Shown here: piece by piece, positions 20,575 to 28,129 of the stretch | Numbering within the stretch: the first letter of the stretch is position 1 | Layout: each line of letters begins with the position of its first letter | NCBI RefSeq assembly: GCF_001269985.1 | Contig: NZ_BBZB01000001.1 | Span: 2,356,001 to 2,420,000 of the forward strand | Reading direction: 5' to 3' | Origin: Pseudoalteromonas sp. '520P1 No. 423' | GTDB lineage: Bacteria > Pseudomonadota > Gammaproteobacteria > Enterobacterales > Alteromonadaceae | Length of the DNA stretch: 64,000 bases | Program-made: the position numbers and the translations under genes | Notes under the pieces: generated by a model | Databases searched by the model: none | What the model saw: only the letters and a program-made list of their open reading frames with translations | What the model was told of the DNA's origin: nothing

Positions 20575-22411
20575 CTTCGCACTAGAAAAGATTTATAAGA
20601 TATTAAACCAGTTAATAAAAATCTCAAATAGTAAAATAAATCGATTTGAGAATACAGTTCAAAAACTGAATGAACGTTATGAGTCTTTTAGTCAAGAGCG
20701 GTTGATTGATAAAAACTTAGTTCGTAAGGATCTAGAAAAACTTAAGCATTCATATAATTTAGAAAAATTGAATCGGTCATTAACACAGCAGGTTAAAGCT
20801 TTAGATACGGATATACATAAGCTTGAAGAATTACCAATATGGTATATTAAATTTGGTGGGCTAACTCGCAATGGTGATTCTAATTTTGTAGGGATAAAAA
20901 CACAATTTTCGGATCAATGGTTTGAAGGACTGAAAAATGTTCAAAATGTATTCCTTAAGTTTCAAGATGAATGCCATAAAGACTTATTTAAAAAAGACTT
21001 TGAATATGAAGTTGAAGCTGAAATTAGCTGTTTATCAGGAAATCTTGATTATGGCACCGCTTGGTATACGTATAAGTTGCACAAAATAACAAATGTTAAA
21101 ATTATTGGTGGTAAAGGGATTCAAGACTTACAAGTTAAGTTTATGCGAGAAAGAGATAAAGCATTGTCACTTAAAGCAGAAGGTTGGGTTAAGAGGTTAA
21201 CACCTAAAGAATTAACTGAGCAGCAACGAGAAAAAGTTTCAGTACAAAATCAAATTAATTTTTATCAAAATAGTTATGAAAAAGCGATACATGTTTCTGG
21301 TTTATTATCACCAAAGCTTACAAAGTATAAATCTCTTCTGGCAGACCTAAAACAAATGGGCGTTAAGCCATTGTCTACTTTCCCTAACTCTATGACTTTT
21401 GTTCAAAACCCCGATTATCAAGCTATCCACTCGGGATATAAAAAAGTACGTGTATTTGCAAATCTTAGTGACGATGACCTTTTATTATCTTTAGAAAAGA
21501 TAGAGGAGATCGGTTTGATTAATATGCCACTTTTGTATGAGCGTTGGTGTTTATTGCAAATTATCAAAGTGCTAGTACATAATTATAATTATGTCCCAAC
21601 CGAAGATTGGAAACGTAAGCTTTTAAGAATTGTCGAGACTGGTAAACACAACAAAAGCATAGAATTTGTAAATAATGATCTAAAACGAAATATTAAAATT
21701 TGGTATGAGCCAACTCTTGAAAATGGTCGTACGCCAGACTTTGTTTTAGATGTATTTTTTCAACAAAAACAAGGGAATCAATATACAAAACGACTAGTAA
21801 TGGATGCTAAATTTTATTCTGATGATCTATTAAGGAGAATTGGTGGGATTTCTAAAGTTATTACTGAGCTCTATCATACTAAAGGTTATAGTGAAGGAGA
21901 GAGAAATGCTGTATTTATGTTACATCCAGCAAAGAATTCAATTCCTGAGAAAGTATCACCTCAAGCTTGGGGGAGCAATACGTATCTTGGTGAGCTGAAA
22001 ATGTTTGAGTGGGATCAACCAATGAGAAGTGATAAGTTTCACCAGTATGGTGCTGTATGCGCGAATCCAGTACTAAGACTTAGTTATTTAGATGAACTTC
22101 AGCGATTACTTGGAATGTTTTTACAATATGGAATAGAGGATAATAACTTACAGGGTAGGCCTGATGATGTTGAGTCAATAAACTTTTGTATAGCCTGCGG
22201 ATCTCATGACCTTAAACATGTCCCTAAAAGTAATAGTAACCCAAGATCTAGTTGGTATGAATGTAATAACTGCAAGCACTTTGCAACCTACAACCACTGT
22301 CATCGATGTGATACTCGATTGATAAAAAACGGTGATTATTGGTCTTATCATTCACAGATGCCAATGGAACCATTAAATATAAAATGTCCCAAATGCGAAA
22401 GCTTAGTTTAG
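20575..22411 (+). pseudogene. PD-(D/E)XK nuclease (DUF2357/McrC-like) with zinc ribbons, 5' truncated
   Basis: The frame is open from a GTG at 20549, but that codon lies in the IS right end, so the native N-terminus is missing. About 612 residues remain. Near residue 390 the segment GRTPDFVLDVFF...RLVMDAKF fits the D...D-x-K core of PD-(D/E)XK nucleases, as in DUF2357/McrC-like restriction proteins. The last 90 residues carry four CxxC pairs (CIAC, CNNC, CHRC, CPKC), enough for two zinc ribbons. Such proteins often work with an McrB-type GTPase or other defence partner, and none is beside it here. Probably a remnant of a restriction-type defence gene, perhaps still translated from the IS end. 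Confidence 0.7.
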
Positions 22412-22491
22412 CGAGTCTATTTTTAGTTTCCAAAGCTGATAGGGTTAATATATTTTTAGATCTGAATATAGTTTAAATAAATAGGTTGATT

Positions 22492-22851
22492 ATGCAAAAA
22501 AATCTTGAAAATAAAGATCTTGAAAAAGTTATAGAAACTTGGGCTGAAGAATTAAACATCAGTGTTGAAAGTCTAGTTTTGTCATTAGGCTTCAAACCGT
22601 CCATGCTATTGAAAACTAGCAAAGAAGGGCTTGAGCTTAATAGTCATGATATAAAGCGTATTAAAAGATTATTAAAAAAACTGGAAAATAGGTTTGAAAA
22701 TAAACACCAAATATGGGAGTGGTTTACTAGTGAAAAAATCCCTGCGTTGGGTGAAATAACACCGTCAGATGTGATTAAAAAATTTAACGGCAAAGGCATA
22801 GATACTTTGCTTGAGTATATTGAGCATAAAGAACTGGGTGGGTTTGAGTGA
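22492..22851 (+). CDS. MbcA/ParS/Xre-type antitoxin-like protein
   Basis: A 119-residue protein. Residues about 5-60 are helical and could form a degenerate DNA-binding domain. The C-terminal part (ENKHQIWEWFTSEKIPALG, ITPSDVIKKFNGKGIDTLLEYI) resembles the DUF2384 toxin-binding domain of Xre/MbcA/ParS antitoxins, where W...PxLG.TP.dll...G...V...L is typical. These usually pair with a RES-domain NAD-degrading toxin, and no such toxin lies next to it. I chose the ATG at 22492 (AGG 6 nt upstream). Function as an antitoxin is inference. Confidence 0.6.
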   Translation: MQKNLENKDLEKVIETWAEELNISVESLVLSLGFKPSMLLKTSKEGLELNSHDIKRIKRLLKKLENRFENKHQIWEWFTSEKIPALGEITPSDVIKKFNGKGIDTLLEYIEHKELGGFE

Positions 22852-22862
22852 ACAAAAATAAA

Positions 22863-23067
22863 TACCAATTAGCTATGGAATAAACCCATAAAAATACCAA
22901 TTAGTTATGAAATAAACACATAAAAAGTACCAATTAGTTATGGAATAAACTCATAAAAAGTACCAATTAGTTATGGAATAAACTCATAAAAAGTACCAAA
23001 TAGTTATGAAATTAACTCATAAAAAGTACCAATTAGTTATGGAATAAACTCATAAAAAGTACCATTA
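22863..23067 (+). repeat. 33-bp tandem repeat array, about six copies
   Basis: Six consecutive units of about 33 bp, each beginning TACCAATTAGTTATGGAATA and ending in ACTCATAAAAAG, with a partial seventh unit. Units 3, 4 and 6 are identical and the outer ones diverge by a few bases. It fills the gap between the antitoxin-like gene and the convergent HipB-like gene. No coding sequence is seen in it. Confidence 0.92.
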
Positions 23068-23179
23068 GAAGAAGCTATAAATCTATTTACCCTTCAAAAT
23101 TCACTATATAAAAAGATATAGTTCCAAGACTTAAAAGCTCTAAAGTTACTGATTAACAACAAAATTTACATACAAGGAA

Positions 23180-23455
23180 TTAGAACCAGTCATCGTCTGC
23201 CTCCTTCTTTTTATTTTCAAACCATAGTGATATACCTAATTGTTTAATGACTTTGAACATAGTTTCCATCTTTACTGATTCAAAGCCTAACTCAATATTG
23301 CTAAGAGCTTGCTTAGATACCCCACAAAGACTTGCTGCATTCTCAATTGTTAAGTCGAGAGAGGTTCTTTTAGAGCGCACAAGTTCCCCTAGTCGTATCA
23401 TGTTTACTGGAAGGTCTAAATTTGGAGCTTTTGTTGGTATAACTCTTTTTGCCAT
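23180..23455 (-). CDS. HipB-like XRE-family repressor
   Basis: A 91-residue helix-turn-helix protein: LGELVRSKRTSLDLTIENAA, CGVSKQALSNIELG and VKMETMFKVIKQLGISL match the XRE/HipB fold. A short acidic C-terminal tail (EADDDWF) resembles HipB tails. No hipA kinase is adjacent, so it is an orphan. Two similar palindromes carrying AATCCTA half-sites lie 8-80 bp upstream, so it probably represses itself. Confidence 0.85.
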   Translation of the reverse strand: MAKRVIPTKAPNLDLPVNMIRLGELVRSKRTSLDLTIENAASLCGVSKQALSNIELGFESVKMETMFKVIKQLGISLWFENKKKEADDDWF

Positions 23456-23462
23456 GATATTA

Positions 23463-23482
23463 AATCCTATTATGTTAGGATT
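23463..23482. promoter_or_regulatory. palindromic operator 1 of the HipB-like gene
   Basis: Inverted repeat AATCCTA-N6-TAGGATT just upstream of the start codon of the minus-strand repressor gene. The half-sites recall HipB-type operators (ATCC...GGAT). It overlaps the likely ribosome or promoter region, which fits autorepression. Confidence 0.65.
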
Positions 23483-23509
23483 AATATACAGATTAAATCA
23501 AAATTAAAC

Positions 23510-23535
23510 AATAATCCTACTATGCTGGGATTATT
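23510..23535. promoter_or_regulatory. palindromic operator 2 of the HipB-like gene
   Basis: Inverted repeat AATAATCC-N10-GGATTATT, centred 50 bp upstream of operator 1 and sharing its AATCCTA half-site. The spacing is about five helical turns, which would allow two dimers to bind on one face of the DNA. Confidence 0.6.
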
Positions 23536-23858
23536 AATTTGTTTGAGGAAGCTTACAGACTGTAAGATGCTTGCTAGAGTTTTTTAGCATAAATTGTAAA
23601 TTTAAGTCCCTAGCCTGAATTTTTAACTAATTATATGTGGACTGCCTTGCGCTTGTTACAGCTAAATTTTCAATTTATGTAATGGTACACTTTAAATAAG
23701 CAGAATCCACTTGAGGTAACTAATGAAGGTAAACTTGCTATCCTGACACAGATGGTGTGATCCTCCCTTAAAATCAGTATCGCTTTTTGTTTTGTAACAT
23801 CCGCTGTAAACATATGCTTAATAGCAACATGTCGTTTTGAATGTATAAGCCACCTAAA

Positions 23859-23917
23859 TTATGTCTATATTGATATAAAATCAGCTAAAAAATACAATTA
23901 TGTCTATATTGACATAA
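23859..23917. promoter_or_regulatory. pair of TTATGTC-N6-GACATAA palindromes
   Basis: Two 20-bp sites, TTATGTCTATATTGATATAA (23859-23878) and TTATGTCTATATTGACATAA (23898-23917), 39 bp apart. The second is a perfect 7+7 palindrome and the first has one mismatch. They look like operators for a dimeric repressor; the regulated gene is not obvious. Confidence 0.6.
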
Positions 23918-24541
23918 AAATGATAATTATGACTATTCACAACTTACTTTCACAATATCATTAAAATCTCTAATAAATAAGAAAAGTGATTAGAATAACC
24001 AATCTGAATGAGAGTGCCAATACTATGATTATTCATGGTTGTTTGCATGAAAATTACACGAATCAATGAGTGTGGATCTGCCGTCAATACAGAAATGTAC
24101 AGCAATTAATGAATAAGGCTGAAAGTTAGCTTTTAATGTAACTGAGTTTTAGTTTTTAGTGTAATTGAGTTTTAGCTTTTACTGTTAAAAGGGTGTTCAT
24201 TTACCATTTGCTTACTGCAGCATTAATTAATATTCCTTTCAAAATACACATGTTAAAACTAGTACAGGTAGTCGTTTATAAAAGCATACTTTACTGTCAA
24301 TGTTCGTTTATTTATAACTACTAGGTACTTTAAATTGGAAATTTTTTAATTTTCACTCAAAACCAGCTAACTTTTTATGATCCACTTATTGAATCTGTCT
24401 CTTAATCCCCTCGTCATTAAACTTATAAGCCAGGTGAATATTTATTACTTGAAAGGTAATTATTTCTTAGATGGTAAAGGGAACTACATTCTAATTGGGT
24501 ATTTAGGTCTTTTTGAGCACGAAAGCGAATCGGTTAAATAT

Positions 24542-24575
24542 ATTGTAAACGTCCGGCGATCTGGGTCTAACAAAG
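24542..24575 (+). repeat. direct repeat, left copy (IS66-end-like)
   Basis: ATTGTAAACGTCCGGCGATC followed by TGGGTCTAACAAA. The same sequence with one change recurs in the same orientation at 41887-41919. The GTAAACGTCCGG start resembles the GTAAGCG start of IS66-family terminal repeats, but no IS66 transposase is present. Confidence 0.75.
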
Positions 24576-24640
24576 TGTCTTGATTTAGAAAAGCAGAACA
24601 CTCTTGCTTCAATTTTAAAAAATAAAATCTGTCAGCCAAA

Positions 24641-24754
24641 AATCAGATAAACGATTTATGGTTTACCACCAATGTTAAAATTGAATGAAGATCATTTTAA
24701 TGTTTAGGGGGGCAAATTTTTAACTAAGTGGTAAACCTATCAAATTATCTGATT
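24641..24754 (+). repeat. long inverted repeat upstream of the NYN gene
   Basis: Outer arms 24641-24669 and 24728-24754. Both contain AATCAGATAA and GGTTTACCAC (as complements in the right arm), separated by 7-9 unmatched bases, so two 10-bp helices flank an internal loop. The 58-nt apical part contains a further TTAAAAT/TCATTTTAA hairpin and a GGGGGG run. It ends 83 bp before the first gene of the NYN/STAND operon and could be a structured leader or small RNA. Confidence 0.75.
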
Positions 24755-24836
24755 TAATGATTAACAAAGAGCAAAGTGAAACTTTAATTTTTTAAACCAA
24801 TCAAATTTCATTATTTATTTAAAAAGAGGGTTGCAA

Positions 24837-25631
24837 ATGATTAAAAGAATTACTTCCTTGATTCGTCAAATTATTAAACAATGGTTTCCTCAGCTTCAAT
24901 TAACATTAGTCTTAGACGATCGAGAGAATTTGGTAAAACACTTGAACACCAATCAAAGTGGGTTAGGTTATCTGTTAAACCGACGAAACGACCTGTTTAA
25001 TAGTTGGATAAAAGAACAAGTTACTGGACAACATGAGCATATAATTTTTGGCGATAAACAAGTTCTATCAAAGTTAGGATTAGACAATATTCATTTAGAG
25101 GCGCAAGTTCATACAGTAGGAAAACTAGGAAAAAATGGAGCAGATCTTGAGTTGGTGTCATTTCTTTTTGATGAGTTGCTATTCAAAGTACGTATTACAA
25201 ATGTCGTTATAATTAGTGCTGATTCTGACTTTTCTATTGTTCCACAACGTTTACGAACCCATGGTATAACGAGTCAGCTTATTTCACCTACTGCTAATGC
25301 GAAAACTTTGAAAGAGGTTTTTTGCTCTGAAATATCTATTGAACCTTTTATCCAAAATTTGAACTCACTCTATACGGATAAATTTATTTTTGATGAACAT
25401 ACTAAAGCTATATTAAAATTTTCTATTTTTCAGTATGTTAATAAAGATAAAAAGGTTAATCTAGCGACTGTTGGTGCAATTTTAATTAAGTACTTCGATA
25501 TAAAAAGTAAGGGCTATTTTGGTTTGGGTGCTCTTAAACCTTTATTACTTGTTTTAGCTGAAGACAAAGGTATTGCTATAGAAGGAGATTATTTGGTCTT
25601 TACTCAAGATAAATTACTAAGGCTTGCATAA
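24837..25631 (+). CDS. NYN-domain ribonuclease with LOTUS/OST-HTH-like tail
   Basis: A 264-residue protein, first gene of a four-gene operon. Residues about 20-160 have features of the NYN (PIN-like) nuclease fold: an acidic start LVLDDREN, GKNGADLELVSFLFDEL, and IISADSDFSIVPQRLRTHG with the conserved SADSDF metal-binding motif. The C-terminal 80 residues (KVNLATVGAILIKYFDIKSKGYFGLGALKPLLL) look like a LOTUS/OST-HTH RNA-binding domain, a known partner of NYN. Start at ATG 24837 with GAGGG 6 nt upstream. Likely an RNA-cutting component; the target is unknown. Confidence 0.8.
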   Translation: MIKRITSLIRQIIKQWFPQLQLTLVLDDRENLVKHLNTNQSGLGYLLNRRNDLFNSWIKEQVTGQHEHIIFGDKQVLSKLGLDNIHLEAQVHTVGKLGKNGADLELVSFLFDELLFKVRITNVVIISADSDFSIVPQRLRTHGITSQLISPTANAKTLKEVFCSEISIEPFIQNLNSLYTDKFIFDEHTKAILKFSIFQYVNKDKKVNLATVGAILIKYFDIKSKGYFGLGALKPLLLVLAEDKGIAIEGDYLVFTQDKLLRLA

Positions 25632-25690
25632 CGTCATAGCGTAATACGTAGATATATAGTTGGCATAAAGTTTTTTCACGAGGAAATATA

Positions 25691-26857
25691 ATGAATGAGT
25701 CAGAAGTATATAGCTTTGATACCTTGTATTTTATATTGATAAGTAATGGTATAAAAATGAATAAGAAGGATGTGTGCCAAAACCTTATAAATATTTATCA
25801 AAGTATGAAAAAAAATAATGATATTCAAGGTGTTTTTAAACGTTTGAATAAAGAGTTAGCAACCACTGAAGATATAGACTTAACAGCATTATTGAAAATA
25901 AGGGATATAAACAGAAGCAACATTTTAAAGGTTTACTTGGACCGTTTTATTTTATCTTGTGATACTAGTGTAGGGAAAACGCATCGTGACAATTTTAGTA
26001 ATATAAAGTCACCTCTTTTTTCAATTTTATTTTTATTTATTCTTTATTACCTGTCTAAAAAGAGCCTCGGCTTAACACAATTAAATATTATGGGTGTAAC
26101 GTTACCTCATGGTGAACAAGCAAATAGAATCAATGACGAAGCAAAAAAAACAGCAAAATCATTAGGTACAGTATTGTTTAAAACAAAACTAGACGAGTCC
26201 GTATTTTTGGAAAAACATAGTGTTGAAAGGTATAACGAACTACTCCAACAGATATATATATTCTCTGCCTTAGCCGCATCTTATAAGATCGGATTAGTAG
26301 ACTCAGAAGGTAGTTATCAATCAGATAACAATCATTTTTATGCAACGACTGGTGAAAAACATAAAAGTGAAAATTTATTGAATAAAATCCTGCTACAGCA
26401 TAAGGAAAATTCAGCGATAATTGAAAGGGTTATATCCCGTATACCATCTATTGGTAGTAAATATGATTTTAATCGAGTAATTGATGATTGGCTTTTTAAA
26501 GTAAAGGATCAACAAGGTAACAAAAAAGCGTTAGTTACGTGCCATTACGCGCCTTCCAAAAATGCATATTCACTTTATCGAGATTATTTAAAAAATGACA
26601 TTCCTTTAAAATCATTAGCTGAAAATGAGGAAAAAACAATGCGCAGAGCCTTTGAGCGGCTCATAACTAAGGGAATTGTTTTATTGGCTTCAACAAAATC
26701 CATTACAGGAAAGACTATAAATACCTTTTTCTGTGAAGACCTTAAATTGCAAGAGATTTCAAGTGAATCGAAAAAGCAGAGCGCGCAATTTCTAAATAGA
26801 TATTTTGTAGAGCATTTGTATAAAGACTGGTGTGATTTGATTGAGGTGAATAATTAA
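25691..26857 (+). CDS. unknown protein, second gene of the NYN/STAND operon
   Basis: A 388-residue protein I do not recognise. Mostly helical by composition. A hydrophobic stretch SPLFSILFLFILYYLSKK (about residues 107-124) may be a membrane-associated or buried helix. The C-terminal third (ENEEKTMRRAFERLITKGIV) looks like a winged-helix recognition segment. GAGGA precedes the ATG. It starts 59 bp after the NYN gene and shares a TAATG stop/start overlap with the next gene, so the products are likely made together and may form a complex or be substrates of the Lon-like protease. Confidence 0.75.
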   Translation: MNESEVYSFDTLYFILISNGIKMNKKDVCQNLINIYQSMKKNNDIQGVFKRLNKELATTEDIDLTALLKIRDINRSNILKVYLDRFILSCDTSVGKTHRDNFSNIKSPLFSILFLFILYYLSKKSLGLTQLNIMGVTLPHGEQANRINDEAKKTAKSLGTVLFKTKLDESVFLEKHSVERYNELLQQIYIFSALAASYKIGLVDSEGSYQSDNNHFYATTGEKHKSENLLNKILLQHKENSAIIERVISRIPSIGSKYDFNRVIDDWLFKVKDQQGNKKALVTCHYAPSKNAYSLYRDYLKNDIPLKSLAENEEKTMRRAFERLITKGIVLLASTKSITGKTINTFFCEDLKLQEISSESKKQSAQFLNRYFVEHLYKDWCDLIEVNN

Positions 26858-28086
26858 TGCCTATTTATAAATATAACTTTTTGAAATTTACTTTTTCAGA
26901 ATTATTTGTTGCTGAGTTTATAGCAAAGCAAAATGTTGAATTAAGCGAAGTACTCTTACAATATTTTGAGGAAACTTCAAATGAAGAAACTGCTGTTTCA
27001 AATGAAATGCTTATCTTTGGTGTAGATGAAGAAGACGCTCAAGATAGCCTGCTTCTTCTTGATGGTTTTCCGGCTGACAGATACGCTATTTATTATATCT
27101 CTTTATCTTATTCGCAATTTCAAGATAGTTTGATGCGAAAGATAAAAAAACACTTAGCTCTGTTTGATTTAAGGCGTGAGTTATCAAAGATTAAAAATAT
27201 GCATGAAGTTGAGATATCTAAATTCAGCCAGATAAACACGATCTTTTCTGATTTTGAACTTATGGTAGATACTCAAAAGGCACAATTAGATTATCAAACT
27301 ATACCTCTAGAAAAGATCAATTCAGCACAAAAGCAATTTGAGTCTTCATACTTGAAAAAGCAGAACGCTTTTAAGTTGTATCCTGATTTTGAGTTTCATC
27401 CAATTGAAGATCACTTTTTAATTAAATTCGATAAAGGTGGCTCTGTGAACATAAAAGCTGCGGGAAGATATGTAGAATTATTTGATGCAAAAACGATGGA
27501 TATGTTAGTGCAAATATTGTTGAGCCCTAATGGGGGTTATGACTTTAAAGAGTGTTTTTTAGTAAAAGTTAACAAGTTATATACCTACTATAATGAAGAT
27601 CTCAGTAGCGACAAACAGCTTGTTTTTGCGCATTTTGAAAAGTTAATCAAACAAAGTGAACTATTAAAAGATAAAGTATCTGCAAATGAAGAAATTTTTG
27701 AGTTAATTGACAGAGCAGCCTCGTCAACCAAGAAAAACCAACATCCTCAAAATGTATTTTCTGCATCAGTACCTAATGGCAGTTTCCAAATTACGTTTTA
27801 CAAGATTACAGAACAACGCTTCGACTACATACTCAGTCCCATAGCCAATCATGAAGAAGAATATCTACAGTTCTTTAATGAGCGTGTAGGAAAAAGCTAT
27901 CAATTGACCTATTACAGGTCTGTCCAAGGTAAAAATCAATCTGAGCTTATTCAAGGAAAAATAACTTTTAATAAATTTACAGGTGATGCAGATGGTGAAA
28001 GTGAAATTGTAACAGTTCAACTGCCACAGCCAGAATGTAGTAATGATCTTACTTCCTTTCTTAAACTGTCAGAAATTAAGTACTAG
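26857..28086 (+). CDS. unknown protein, third gene of the NYN/STAND operon
   Basis: A 409-residue soluble-looking protein with no motif I recognise. Residues about 95-175 are charged and helical, possibly coiled coil. The rest alternates hydrophobic and polar residues like a beta-rich or mixed fold, without signal peptide or membrane segment. Its start overlaps the previous stop (TAATG), and it ends 43 bp before the STAND gene. Membership in the system rests on operon structure. Confidence 0.75.
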   Translation: MPIYKYNFLKFTFSELFVAEFIAKQNVELSEVLLQYFEETSNEETAVSNEMLIFGVDEEDAQDSLLLLDGFPADRYAIYYISLSYSQFQDSLMRKIKKHLALFDLRRELSKIKNMHEVEISKFSQINTIFSDFELMVDTQKAQLDYQTIPLEKINSAQKQFESSYLKKQNAFKLYPDFEFHPIEDHFLIKFDKGGSVNIKAAGRYVELFDAKTMDMLVQILLSPNGGYDFKECFLVKVNKLYTYYNEDLSSDKQLVFAHFEKLIKQSELLKDKVSANEEIFELIDRAASSTKKNQHPQNVFSASVPNGSFQITFYKITEQRFDYILSPIANHEEEYLQFFNERVGKSYQLTYYRSVQGKNQSELIQGKITFNKFTGDADGESEIVTVQLPQPECSNDLTSFLKLSEIKY

Positions 28087-28129
28087 TCGGTGATGTTCAT
28101 ACTGGTATAAGCGTGATAAGGAATTAAAA

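Larger units (their letters stand above)
23536..24836. other. 1.3-kb non-coding region with repeats and palindromes
   Basis: No convincing gene is seen. It holds two TTATGTC palindromes, a 23-bp imperfect direct repeat near 24125-24190 (TTTTAGTGTAATTGAG-like units), an IS66-end-like 34-mer at 24542, and a long inverted repeat at 24641-24754 just upstream of the NYN gene. A 68-codon frame at 24377-24583 runs into the 34-mer and has no ribosome site. Confidence 0.6.

Noticed and set aside
22863..23067. Possible CRISPR array
   Set aside because: The units are contiguous tandem repeats with no unique spacers, and there are no cas genes.
24377..24583. A 68-codon plus-strand frame
   Set aside because: No ribosome site, no recognisable motif, and its last third is translated from the IS66-end-like direct repeat; most likely chance.
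24641..24754. Retron or integron attC interpretation of the inverted repeat
   Set aside because: No reverse transcriptase or integron integrase is present, and the arms lack the RYYYAAC/GTTRRRY boxes of attC sites.
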